A stretch of DNA of 40,039 nt from Bacteroidia bacterium (lineage in GTDB: Bacteria > Bacteroidota > Bacteroidia > B-17B0 > Aurantibacillaceae). Under the pieces are notes generated by a model. That model saw only the letters and a program-made list of their open reading frames with translations. It did not search any database and was not told the DNA's origin. Below are positions 19,543 through 28,088 of this stretch, piece by piece. The stretch spans positions 1-40,039 of the forward strand of contig JADLED010000037.1 of assembly GCA_020846335.1 (NCBI GenBank), in the 5' to 3' direction. Position 1 is the stretch's first letter. Each line of letters begins with the position of its first letter. A program made the position numbers and the translations under genes.

Positions 19543-20474
19543 TGAAAAGAAATTACATATTCGTTTTCTTCTTCCTTGTGATAAAAGGTTTTGCCCAACA
19601 ATTGCCACAATACTCGCAATACATGCTTAATCAAATGGCACTGAATCCGGCGGTGGCTGGTAAGGATGATTTTTCGGAAGTGCGCTCCAACAGCAGGTTG
19701 CAGTGGGTGGGCATTACCGATGCACCCCGAACGTATATGTTAACCTTACAGGGACCAATTAAGAGCAAACACATGGGCATTGGCATGAGTTTGTTTACAG
19801 ACATTGTTGGGCCAACACGCAGAACAGGTTTTAACCTATCGTATGCCTATCACCTCAAATTAAAAGACGACATGCATTTATCAATGGGTGTTTATGGCGG
19901 TGTTTTGCAATGGGGCATCGATGGCAGCAAATTAACCCTGCACGATGATGGCGATCAGCAATTGTTAAGTACTTATCAGGTTACCTATGTGCCTGATTTT
20001 GGAACCGGTTTGTATTTTTATAAGAAGAAACGTTTTTATGTGGGTTTAAGTATTCCGCAATTGTTTCAGTCGCAAATAAAATTATATCCCGGGGCTTACA
20101 AAAACAGTAAAATTGTAAACCATTACAACCTTAACGGTGCCTACACTTTTGATATAGGTTCGGATTTTAAGGTGGAACCATCGTTCTTATTAAAATACGA
20201 ATACCCCGCACCGCCAAAACTGGATTTGGGAGTACGGGGAATTTACAAAGAACAGATTTGGTTGGGTGCCACTTTTAGAACGAACGATGCGGCTTCTGCA
20301 TTAATAGGTTATATGCATGAAGATCACCTGATGATTGGTTATTCCTATGATTTTACCATGACCCGGTTAAAAAAATATTCGGGCGGCACCCACGAAATTA
20401 TGTTGGGTATTAAATTCTCTAAAAAACAAGCCGCCACCTGGGAAAAAACACCTGCGGTTACCGAAACAAAATAG
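19539..20474 (+). CDS. PorP/SprF-family type IX secretion outer-membrane protein
   Basis: Predicted outer-membrane beta-barrel of 311 residues (310 if the second Met is used). It has a signal peptide ending KGFAQ and then the family hallmark QLPQYSQYMLNQMALNPAVAG. Many short alternating strands follow (LSMGVYGGVLQWG, LGATFRTNDAASALIGYMHE). The length is typical for PorP/SprF. Members of this family assist T9SS; SprF is needed for surface delivery of SprB in Flavobacterium johnsoniae. The ATG at 19539 overlaps the TGA of the giant SprB-repeat gene, implying translational coupling and a dedicated partner role. The C-terminal tail (KKQAATWEKTPAVTETK) is polar and probably periplasmic. I give no gene symbol because porP and sprF cannot be separated by sequence alone. 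Confidence 0.93.
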   Translation: MMKRNYIFVFFFLVIKGFAQQLPQYSQYMLNQMALNPAVAGKDDFSEVRSNSRLQWVGITDAPRTYMLTLQGPIKSKHMGIGMSLFTDIVGPTRRTGFNLSYAYHLKLKDDMHLSMGVYGGVLQWGIDGSKLTLHDDGDQQLLSTYQVTYVPDFGTGLYFYKKKRFYVGLSIPQLFQSQIKLYPGAYKNSKIVNHYNLNGAYTFDIGSDFKVEPSFLLKYEYPAPPKLDLGVRGIYKEQIWLGATFRTNDAASALIGYMHEDHLMIGYSYDFTMTRLKKYSGGTHEIMLGIKFSKKQAATWEKTPAVTETK

Positions 20475-20542
20475 GCCCGAAAGCGGCGTTAATTATCGAA
20501 AAACTCTTAAGAATGTGTTAAAAGAAAAGGGTTGTTTTAAAC

Positions 20543-20588
20543 AATTTATAAACTTTGATTATTTATTTATTTAGAATCATTATAAATT
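20543..20588. other. AT-rich stem-loop between porP/sprF and actA
   Basis: AATTTATAA at 20543-20551 is complementary to 20580-20588. Inside it TGATT (20556-20560) pairs with AATCA (20575-20579), closing a 14-nt loop. It lies 68 bp past the porP/sprF stop and about 55 bp before the best -7 promoter match for the respiratory operon. It could end the first transcript weakly or be an operator. The sequence is very AT-rich, so a chance fold is possible. Confidence 0.35.
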
Positions 20589-20642
20589 ACCTGATTCGTT
20601 AAAATAATTAAAAATTTACGGCGATAATTCTTAATCTTCTGC

Positions 20643-20650
20643 TAAATTTG
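20643..20650 (+). promoter_or_regulatory. Candidate -7 promoter element of the ACIII-cox operon
   Basis: TAAATTTG matches the Bacteroidota sigma-A -7 consensus TAnnTTTG exactly and lies 68 bp upstream of the actA start. I see no clear TTTG -33 box at the usual 19-21-bp spacing (an imperfect TTTA lies 24 bp upstream), so the assignment is tentative. Confidence 0.35.
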
Positions 20651-20718
20651 CCAACGTTTTATGTCATTAATTTGTCATACTTATAGGTCGTAACAGGATT
20701 AAAATTTCTCATTTTTAT

Positions 20719-22005
20719 ATGAAAAACCAAATACCCCGAATCTCTTTAAAAGCTCTGACAGCGTTAGTTTTCACGGTTTTTATTTTTTCACAAAATTTAC
20801 TGGCCCAGGATGGGGCAAAGATTTTTAAGCAAAATTGTGCGGTGTGTCACTACTCCCACGAAGATAAAATGCTTACGGGTCCAGGCCTGAAGGGTATTTT
20901 TGACCGCGCCCCAAAAGGCGATTGGTTAAAAAACTGGATTCTCAACAACGAGAAAATGATTAAGGCTGGCGACCCTTATGCCAACAAAATTTACGCACAA
21001 TACGGCAAAGCAGCCATGACTGTGTTTGAAGGACAGTTGACTGACAAAGACGTGGACGCTGTTTTGGCCTTCTTAAAAGCCCCACTTCCTCCTCCTCCAA
21101 CAACTTCAACCGGAGGTACTACTGGAACTACCGGAAGAGACCCGGTTGCTCAAGGCGGCATAGACCCATTGTATTTGATTTTAGGAGTAATTGTTATTCT
21201 GGCCATTTTATTGGGTGCACTTCGCAGCGTAAGAACTTCATTAGCTAATGCTGCTAACCGTGCAGAAGGTGTTGCCGAAAATCCTGAAACAACTTTCTGG
21301 CAGGAAGCTAAAAACTGGATGGCCGGTCGTCGCCGTTTGGTAGGTGTGTTTGTTATTGTGCTTGTTTTTGGTGGAATGAAAAGCTGTTGGGATGCCTGTT
21401 ACAACATTGGCGTTTACTACGACTACAGAACACAAAAAGGTTACAAGCCGGAACAACCAATTAAGTTTTCACACAAATTGCACGCGGGCGATAACGAAAT
21501 TGCCTGTCAATACTGCCACAGTTCGGTGGAAAAATCGCGTCATGCCGGCATTCCTTCGGTAAACATTTGTATGAACTGTCACAAGGGCATCTCAACTGGA
21601 CCGCAATACAAAGAAGCCGAGATTGCAAAAATTTACGAAGCCGCTGGTTTCGATCCAAAAACTCAAACCTACGACGAAAGCAAACAAAATCCATTAAAAT
21701 GGATTAAAGTTCATAATCTGCCTGACCACGTTTACTTTAACCACTCTCAGCACGTAGTAGTTGGTAAGGTGGAATGTGTTACTTGTCACGGCGATGTAAA
21801 AGCCATGACAGTGGCCGAACAAAAATCGCCATTGACCATGAAATGGTGTATTGAGTGTCACCGCAAAACCGAAGTGGCCATGTCGGGCAACGCTTACTAC
21901 GACCGCCTGCACAAAGCCTTAAAAGAAAAATACGCCGGTCAGTACGACGTTAAATTTACTGTGGATAAAATTGGCGGACTTGAGTGTGCCAAATGTCACT
22001 ACTAA
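20719..22005 (+). CDS. actA: ACIII subunit ActA, multiheme cytochrome c
   Basis: Electron-transfer subunit of alternative complex III, the quinol oxidoreductase that replaces cytochrome bc1 in many Bacteroidota; it faces the periplasm. The 428 residues contain a signal sequence (to about Ala29-Gln30), a monoheme cytochrome c domain with CAVCH at 40-44, a Pro/Thr-rich linker, membrane segments at about 151-168 and 206-219, and a cytochrome c3-like multiheme domain with CQYCH (263), CMNCH (284), CVTCH (353), CIECH (377) and CAKCH (423). That is six c-type heme motifs, the last ending one residue before the C-terminus. It is first of eight co-directional genes and is followed after 33 bp by actB. 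Identity is firm from gene order and motifs. Confidence 0.94.
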   Translation: MKNQIPRISLKALTALVFTVFIFSQNLLAQDGAKIFKQNCAVCHYSHEDKMLTGPGLKGIFDRAPKGDWLKNWILNNEKMIKAGDPYANKIYAQYGKAAMTVFEGQLTDKDVDAVLAFLKAPLPPPPTTSTGGTTGTTGRDPVAQGGIDPLYLILGVIVILAILLGALRSVRTSLANAANRAEGVAENPETTFWQEAKNWMAGRRRLVGVFVIVLVFGGMKSCWDACYNIGVYYDYRTQKGYKPEQPIKFSHKLHAGDNEIACQYCHSSVEKSRHAGIPSVNICMNCHKGISTGPQYKEAEIAKIYEAAGFDPKTQTYDESKQNPLKWIKVHNLPDHVYFNHSQHVVVGKVECVTCHGDVKAMTVAEQKSPLTMKWCIECHRKTEVAMSGNAYYDRLHKALKEKYAGQYDVKFTVDKIGGLECAKCHY

Positions 22006-22038
22006 TAAAAATTAAACATTAAAGATTCATATAACGTA

Positions 22039-25000
22039 ATGTCTATGTCAAAAAAATACTGGAGAGGATTACCAGAGCTAACTAACAGCCCTGAATTCCA
22101 AGAGCAACATAAAAATGAGTTTGCTGAACCTCTTCCAATGGATGAGTTCCTGGGCAGCGAAGGCGCTTCCGGAAATGGCACCTCGCGTCGTGATTTCCTT
22201 AAAGTAATGGGCTTTTCTACTGCCGCTGTTGCTTTAGCCGCCTGCGAAACTCCTGTTAACCGCTCAATTCCTTATGTTGTAAAACCTGAAGAAGTTACAC
22301 CTGGTGTGGCTAACTTTTATGCTTCAACATTTTACGACGGACACGATTTTGCTTCCATTCTTGTTAAAACACGTGAAGGCCGTCCGATTAAAATTGAAAG
22401 TAACGATGCAAAAGGAGCCACACATACCGGCACCAATGCACGTACACAGGCCTCTGTGCTTGGTTTATACGATGGTGCCCGTTTACGCGGTCCCATTTGG
22501 GAAGGCAAAGCTGCAAACTGGAATACAGTTGACGACAAAATTGCGGCTTCATTAAAAGATGGCGGTATCCGCATTCTTACCTCTACCATTATCAGCCCTT
22601 CTACCAAAGCGGTAATTGCCGAATTTATGGCAAAATACCCAAGCACCAAACACGTTACTTACGATGCCATTTCATACAATGCACTTACCAAAGCCAATAA
22701 AAACGTATTTGGTAAAGCAGTGGTTTCTTCATACGATTTTAGCAAGGCTAAATTAGTGGTGGGCATTGCCTGCGACTTTTTAGGCAACTGGTTATCGGGT
22801 TCCGAATTTTCGAAACAATACGCTAAAAACCGTAAGGTTTCCAAAGAAAATCCTGAAATGAGCAGGCATTATCACTTCGAAAGCAACATGTCGCTTACAG
22901 GTGCCAATGCCGATTACCGCTACATGGTTAAACCAAGCGAATTGGGTAAAGTAACAACTGCCCTCTTTAACGAAGTGGCTTCAGCCACCGGTAATTCTAA
23001 AGTTTCGGGCGAAACAAAAATTGACAATGAAAAAGCGGTTGCTGCCATTAAAAAGGTGGCTGCCTCTTTAATCGAACATAAGGGCAAATCGTTGGTTGTG
23101 TCTGGACTTAATGACGAAGGTGTTCAAACCCTCATCAATGGCATCAACAAAATGCTCGACAACTATGGCAAAACTGTGGATGTTGAGAATTACATGAATT
23201 TTAAACAAAGCAACGACAAAGAATTTGCTGAACTGGTGTCTGAAATGAATGCCGGTAAAGTAAAGGGGTTGATGACTTATAACTGTAATCCTGTTTATAC
23301 AGCACCTGCTTCGTTAAACTTTGAAGGCGCATATAAAAAAGTACCTGCAAGAGTTTCTTTTGCTCAGGTAATGGACGAAACAGCACTTCAGGCTCATGTT
23401 GTTTGTCCTGACCATCACTACCTCGAATCTTGGGGAGATGCCAATCCAAAACTGGGCGTGTTCACATTGCAACAACCTACTATTAATCCAATATTTGCGC
23501 AACCACGTAACGAAGGTACCCGTCAGTTTCAGGACAGCCTTTTAAAATGGTCGGGCATTAAATCTGATTACTTATCGTATTTACAAGGCTACTGGAACAA
23601 CCGTGTTTTCCCTAATCAGGGCAAATTTGGTGATTTTGGTACTTTCTGGGCAAACGCCCTGCACGATGGTGTGGTTAAAGTGCACATTCGCAAAGAAGTT
23701 GAAATTGCACCACTTCAGGTAGATTCAACTGGAAAACCTTTAATGGCGGGTATTGCCACAATCATTAACGACATGCTTTCTGATTCTGTTGCAAAAGTGG
23801 TTGAAGATCCAAAAGGTAAAAAAGAAGAGAAGGAAACTGTAACTGAAAATTTACCAAATCCTGATTACAATAAAGCTGCTGCTATGGCCACTTCAGTTAA
23901 AGGTGGTAAATACGAGCTGTTTGTGTATGAAAAAATGAGCATTGGTAATGGCAATTACTCCAACAACCCATGGTTAATGGAAATGCCTGATCCTATTTCT
24001 AAAGTTACCTGGGACAACTACGTAACTATGAGTCCGCTTGATGTGAAGGAATTAGGTTTACGTGAAATGCTTCGTCAGGACATTGATGGCAGTATTGTTA
24101 AACTTTCAATAAACGGTGTTGAAGTGGAAGTGCCTGTTTACCCGCAACCGGGCCAGGCACCAGGTTCAATTGGTTTAGCTGTTGGTTATGGTCGCAAGGC
24201 TGAAACCTTAAAAGTGGCTAATGGTGTAGGCGTTAATGCCTATGCGTTTATGGCCATGATTAACGATACCATTCAGCCAATTGCCACGAACGCTTCCATT
24301 ACCAAAGTGGAAGGCGTAACGCATCATTTTGCAGCCACTCAGATTCAACACACCATTATGGGCAGGGAAGAATTTTTGTTGCGCGAAGTATCCTTAAACG
24401 AATTTAAACAAAAAGATAAAAAAGCCTGGAACCCTGCGGTTGAATTAGCCGTGCATGGTGGAGGCAAAGCGCCGGTAAGTGAAGTTGATTTGTGGGCCGC
24501 ACATCCACGTCCCGGTCACAAATGGGGCATGAGCATCGACATGAATCTTTGTTTTGGTTGTGGCGCCTGTGTGGTGGCTTGTACTGCCGAAAACAACGTT
24601 GGTGTGGTGGGCAAGGAGGAAATAAGCAAAACACGCGATATGCACTGGTTGCGTATTGACCGTTACTATAGCTCAGACGTTACAAAACACAATACAAAGG
24701 CAGAGGGCTTAATGGCTACTCAGAAAATGTACATCGACATGGAAAATCCTTCGGTAGATCCGCAGGTTACCTTCCAACCAATGATGTGCCAACACTGTAA
24801 CCACGCTCCTTGCGAAACTGTTTGCCCGGTATTGGCTACCAGCCACAGCACCGAAGGCTTAAATATGATGACTTACAACCGTTGCATTGGTACCCGTTAC
24901 TGCGCCAACAACTGTCCGTTCAAAGTTCGTCGCTTTAACTGGTTTAACTTAAATGGCAACGAAAAATTTGCCGATGTAAATCCTGCACAACAAGAATTAG

Positions 25001-25386
25001 GTCGCATGGTGTTGAATCCAGACGTGGTGGTAAGAAGCCGCGGTGTAATGGAAAAATGCTCAATGTGTCAGCAACGCTTGCAAGCCGGTAAACTCGAAGC
25101 TAAAAAAGCCGGTGCGCCTTTGGTGGATGGTGCCATTAAAACAGCCTGTCAGTCGGCCTGCGCCAGTGGAGCCATTGTTTTTGGTGATTTGAATGATACC
25201 GAATCGATGGTAAGCAAAGAAAGAAACGATGAAAGAAGCTACTTCTTGTTGGAAGATGTGGGAATTAAACCAACCACTTCGTACAAGGTAAAAGTTAGAA
25301 ATCAGGATGAAGAAATGCTTCACGAAGAATCTGCCGCAAAAGTAGAAGAGAAAGCAGGCGAAGCGAAAGAGGAAAAACATTCATAA
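22039..25386 (+). CDS. actB: ACIII subunit ActB, molybdopterin oxidoreductase-like/iron-sulfur fusion
   Basis: Largest ACIII subunit, 1115 residues, combining a molybdopterin-oxidoreductase-like half (ActB1, known to lack the Mo cofactor in this complex) and a ferredoxin-like half (ActB2) that carries electrons towards ActA. The N-terminus has an internal Tat-like motif SRRDFLK (49-55) and, within the same hydrophobic stretch, a lipobox-like LAAC with Cys69. ActB2 shows four cysteine clusters: CFGCGACVVAC at 838, CQHCNHAPCETVC at 917, CIGTRYCANNC at 949 and KCSMC from 1007 with later CQSACASG. This matches three 4Fe-4S clusters and one 3Fe-4S cluster described for ACIII. The C-terminal 40 residues are Glu/Lys-rich. 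Spacing is 33 bp from actA and 28 bp to actC. Confidence 0.94.
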   Translation: MSMSKKYWRGLPELTNSPEFQEQHKNEFAEPLPMDEFLGSEGASGNGTSRRDFLKVMGFSTAAVALAACETPVNRSIPYVVKPEEVTPGVANFYASTFYDGHDFASILVKTREGRPIKIESNDAKGATHTGTNARTQASVLGLYDGARLRGPIWEGKAANWNTVDDKIAASLKDGGIRILTSTIISPSTKAVIAEFMAKYPSTKHVTYDAISYNALTKANKNVFGKAVVSSYDFSKAKLVVGIACDFLGNWLSGSEFSKQYAKNRKVSKENPEMSRHYHFESNMSLTGANADYRYMVKPSELGKVTTALFNEVASATGNSKVSGETKIDNEKAVAAIKKVAASLIEHKGKSLVVSGLNDEGVQTLINGINKMLDNYGKTVDVENYMNFKQSNDKEFAELVSEMNAGKVKGLMTYNCNPVYTAPASLNFEGAYKKVPARVSFAQVMDETALQAHVVCPDHHYLESWGDANPKLGVFTLQQPTINPIFAQPRNEGTRQFQDSLLKWSGIKSDYLSYLQGYWNNRVFPNQGKFGDFGTFWANALHDGVVKVHIRKEVEIAPLQVDSTGKPLMAGIATIINDMLSDSVAKVVEDPKGKKEEKETVTENLPNPDYNKAAAMATSVKGGKYELFVYEKMSIGNGNYSNNPWLMEMPDPISKVTWDNYVTMSPLDVKELGLREMLRQDIDGSIVKLSINGVEVEVPVYPQPGQAPGSIGLAVGYGRKAETLKVANGVGVNAYAFMAMINDTIQPIATNASITKVEGVTHHFAATQIQHTIMGREEFLLREVSLNEFKQKDKKAWNPAVELAVHGGGKAPVSEVDLWAAHPRPGHKWGMSIDMNLCFGCGACVVACTAENNVGVVGKEEISKTRDMHWLRIDRYYSSDVTKHNTKAEGLMATQKMYIDMENPSVDPQVTFQPMMCQHCNHAPCETVCPVLATSHSTEGLNMMTYNRCIGTRYCANNCPFKVRRFNWFNLNGNEKFADVNPAQQELGRMVLNPDVVVRSRGVMEKCSMCQQRLQAGKLEAKKAGAPLVDGAIKTACQSACASGAIVFGDLNDTESMVSKERNDERSYFLLEDVGIKPTTSYKVKVRNQDEEMLHEESAAKVEEKAGEAKEEKHS

Positions 25387-25414
25387 TTGTAAAGAATTAA
25401 ATTAAAAAGATAAT

Positions 25415-26803
25415 ATGCACGCAGAATCAGAAATCAGGAGACCATTAATACTTGGCCAAAAGAGTTATCGCCAAATTACTGATGATATTATTGCTCCTAT
25501 TGAAGGGAAAGCAGCCAGAGGATGGTACACACTTACCACCATTTGCGCCCTTGCCTTTTTGTGGGGTATTTGTTGTTTGGCATACACCATTGGTGTAGGT
25601 ATTGGTTCATGGGGAAGTAACAATGGTGTGGATTGGGCATGGGACATTACCAACTTCGTTTGGTGGATTGGTATTGGTCACGCTGGTACCCTTATCTCTG
25701 CGGTGTTGTTGTTGTTCCGTCAAAAATGGCGCATGGCCATTAACCGTTCTGCTGAGGCCATGACAATTTTCGCTGTAATGTGTGCTGCCATCTTCGTACT
25801 CCTTCACACCGGCCGTCCTTGGTTAGATTACATGTTGTTTCCTTTGCCTAACCAGTTTGGTTCTTTGTGGCCTAACTTTAACTCACCCTTGTTATGGGAC
25901 GTGTTTGCGGTATCTACTTATTTCACCGTTTCATTGGTATTTTGGTACATTGGTTTGATTCCTGATTTCGGGATGATTCGCGACCGTGTGATTAAACCTT
26001 GGCAAAAGAAAATGTACGGTTTATTGTCTTTTGGTTGGGGTGGAAGCGCCCGTCACTGGAGCCGTTTTGAAGAAGTATCTTTGGTTTTGGCAGGTTTATC
26101 AACCCCACTCGTATTCTCGGTTCACTCCATTGTATCTTTCGACTTTGCCACCTCTGTAGTTCCGGGCTGGCACACCACCATTTTCCCGCCATACTTTGTG
26201 GCCGGTGCGGTGTTTTCAGGTTTCGCAATGGTATTAACCTTAATGTTGGTGGTTCGTAAAATTTACAAATTAGAAGCTTACTTAACAGTAAAGCACATTG
26301 AGTACATGAACATTGTAATCATTGTAACAGGTTCAATAGTGGGTGTGGCTTATTTAACAGAATTATTCGTAGCCTGGTACTCAGGTGTTGAATGGGAACA
26401 ATACGCCTTCTTAAACCGTGCCACAGGGCCTTTGGCCTGGAGCTATTGGGCCATGATGACCTGTAATGTAATTTCTCCACAATTATTCTGGTTCAAAAAA
26501 ATCCGTACGTCTATTGTGGCCACTTTCATTTTATCCATTGTAGTAAACATTGGTATGTGGTTCGAGCGATTCGTAATTATCGTTACAACACTTTGTCGTA
26601 CCTACGTTCCTTCTTCATGGAACACTTACACGCCATCGTTCATTGACATTGGTATTTTTGTTGGAACAATTGGTATGTTTGGAACTTTCTTCCTGTTGTT
26701 CTCACGCTTTTTCCCTGTAATTGCTCAGGCCGAGTTAAAAACAATTTTAAAAGCATCGGGCGAATCACAAAAGAAAGAAGCTGCAGCTCATCCGCACCAC
26801 TAA
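25415..26803 (+). CDS. actC: ACIII subunit ActC, NrfD/PsrC-like quinol-binding membrane protein
   Basis: Polytopic membrane subunit of 462 residues, of the NrfD/PsrC family, that contributes the quinol site and possibly proton translocation in ACIII. The N-terminal cytoplasmic stretch (RRPLILGQKSYRQITDDI) is typical of ActC, and about ten hydrophobic helices follow, among them FLWGICCLAYTIGVGIG and FVWWIGIGHAGTLISAVLLL. The GHAGTLISA segment is the region implicated in quinol binding in this family. The tail is short and polar, with EAAAHPHH at the end. It lies between actB and actD in the canonical order, with 28 and 42 bp gaps. A related but shorter NrfD-like protein, ActF, is encoded three genes downstream. 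Confidence 0.94.
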   Translation: MHAESEIRRPLILGQKSYRQITDDIIAPIEGKAARGWYTLTTICALAFLWGICCLAYTIGVGIGSWGSNNGVDWAWDITNFVWWIGIGHAGTLISAVLLLFRQKWRMAINRSAEAMTIFAVMCAAIFVLLHTGRPWLDYMLFPLPNQFGSLWPNFNSPLLWDVFAVSTYFTVSLVFWYIGLIPDFGMIRDRVIKPWQKKMYGLLSFGWGGSARHWSRFEEVSLVLAGLSTPLVFSVHSIVSFDFATSVVPGWHTTIFPPYFVAGAVFSGFAMVLTLMLVVRKIYKLEAYLTVKHIEYMNIVIIVTGSIVGVAYLTELFVAWYSGVEWEQYAFLNRATGPLAWSYWAMMTCNVISPQLFWFKKIRTSIVATFILSIVVNIGMWFERFVIIVTTLCRTYVPSSWNTYTPSFIDIGIFVGTIGMFGTFFLLFSRFFPVIAQAELKTILKASGESQKKEAAAHPHH

Positions 26804-26845
26804 TTAAGTAAGAACACAGTTTAAGATATAGAATTTAAAAAATAT

Positions 26846-27406
26846 ATGGCAACTCACAAACATATCATTCACGGGGTTTTTGGCGACGAAGTGCCAATGA
26901 TGGAAGCCTGTAAAAATCTGAGGTCTTCCGGCATCCGTATTAAAGATGTATTTACACCAATGCCGGTTCACGGTTTAGACAGCCTTATCGGTGTTCCACG
27001 CACACGTTTGGCTATTTGTGCTTTTATTTATGGTTTAACCGGTTTAGGATTGGCCACGTTAATGATGTGGTACATGATGATTTCGGATTGGCCAAATGAT
27101 ATTGGTGGAAAACCAAACTGGGCGTATTATTTCAATATCCCTGCCTTTATTCCGATTACGTTTGAAAGCACGGTGTTTTGCGCCGCACACGGTATGGCTT
27201 TAACTTACCTGTTGCGTTGCTGGCTGGTTCCGGGTGCTAAGGCTAAAAATCCCGATCCACGTTCTACCGATGATAAATTTGTTGTGTACCTGGAGTTAAA
27301 CGACGAACAGTCCAAAACTGCTGAATCAGTAATGAAGGCAGCAGGTGCTGAAGAAGTTAACCACAAAGGTTCTTTTGTTGTTGAGCCTAAATACACCTTA
27401 GAATAA
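26846..27406 (+). CDS. actD: ACIII subunit ActD (DUF3341)
   Basis: Small membrane subunit of alternative complex III, 186 residues, of the DUF3341 family. It has an N-terminal soluble part with HGVFGDEVPMMEACKNLR and DVFTPMPVHGLD, which is the family signature. Two membrane helices follow (about 51-75 and 92-120, around ICAFIYGLTGLGLATLMMWY and NIPAFIPITFESTVFCAAHG), then a soluble C-terminal tail. In solved ACIII structures ActD forms a two-helix hairpin bridging other subunits; no redox cofactor is expected and none is visible. Gaps of 42 bp (actC) and 18 bp (actE) place it in the operon. Confidence 0.93.
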   Translation: MATHKHIIHGVFGDEVPMMEACKNLRSSGIRIKDVFTPMPVHGLDSLIGVPRTRLAICAFIYGLTGLGLATLMMWYMMISDWPNDIGGKPNWAYYFNIPAFIPITFESTVFCAAHGMALTYLLRCWLVPGAKAKNPDPRSTDDKFVVYLELNDEQSKTAESVMKAAGAEEVNHKGSFVVEPKYTLE

Positions 27407-27424
27407 TCACATTAGTATTAGAAA

Positions 27425-28066
27425 ATGAAAAAACATTATACAACCATAAAACTAGCTTGCAGTGTGGCTTTTGCCGGACTTTTAATGGCGGGTTTTACTT
27501 CATGTGGTAAAAAAGATGCAAACAGTCCTGGTGTAGAATTTATGCCAGACATGTACCGCTCACCTTCTTTGGAATACTACAGTATTCATACCATTGGAAC
27601 CGATACCATTTACAACGCCAAAAAACCTGTAAAGGGTACCGTGGCCAGAGGTTATGTTCCTTATGCTTATGCAAACACCACCGAAGGTTACGAGCAGGCA
27701 GGTGCCAATTTGCACAATCCCCTAGCTGTGGCAAACAAAGCTCAGTGGGAAGCTGAAGGCGAAGTATTGTATGGTAAGTTTTGTGTGCATTGCCATGGCG
27801 CTACCGGTGGTGGCGATGGAAAAGTGGGTGGTAAATTACCTGGTCCTCCTCCGGCTTATAATGGTACACTTAAAAATTTGCCTGAAGGAAAAATATTCCA
27901 CTCCATTACTTATGGCAAAGGTTCCATGGGTTCTCACGCCAGCCAGTTAACTCAGGAAGAACGTTGGAAACTGGTTTATTTTGTGCAGAAATTACAAGGT
28001 CCTAAAGAAGTGGCAGCAGACAGTACTGCTAAAGGAAACGCAAAACCAGCGGAGGCTAAAAAATAA
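27425..28066 (+). CDS. actE: ACIII subunit ActE, monoheme cytochrome c lipoprotein
   Basis: Membrane-anchored cytochrome c of 213 residues that receives electrons from ActA in ACIII. A lipoprotein signal (GFTSC, lipidated Cys27) is followed by a conserved lead with MPDMYRSPSLEYY. The heme motif CVHCH is at 120-124 and a later Met-containing segment (SMGSHASQL) could supply the axial ligand. The C-terminal tail is Lys/Ala-rich. It sits 18 bp after actD and 22 bp before actF. Only one CXXCH is present, as expected for ActE. Confidence 0.93.
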   Translation: MKKHYTTIKLACSVAFAGLLMAGFTSCGKKDANSPGVEFMPDMYRSPSLEYYSIHTIGTDTIYNAKKPVKGTVARGYVPYAYANTTEGYEQAGANLHNPLAVANKAQWEAEGEVLYGKFCVHCHGATGGGDGKVGGKLPGPPPAYNGTLKNLPEGKIFHSITYGKGSMGSHASQLTQEERWKLVYFVQKLQGPKEVAADSTAKGNAKPAEAKK

Positions 28067-28088
28067 TTTATAAAAGATTAAAGAGACT

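Noticed and set aside
22039-25386. ActB as an active molybdenum or tungsten oxidoreductase.
   Set aside because: Gene order and the four-cluster iron-sulfur half identify ACIII, in which the molybdopterin-like half is known to carry no cofactor.
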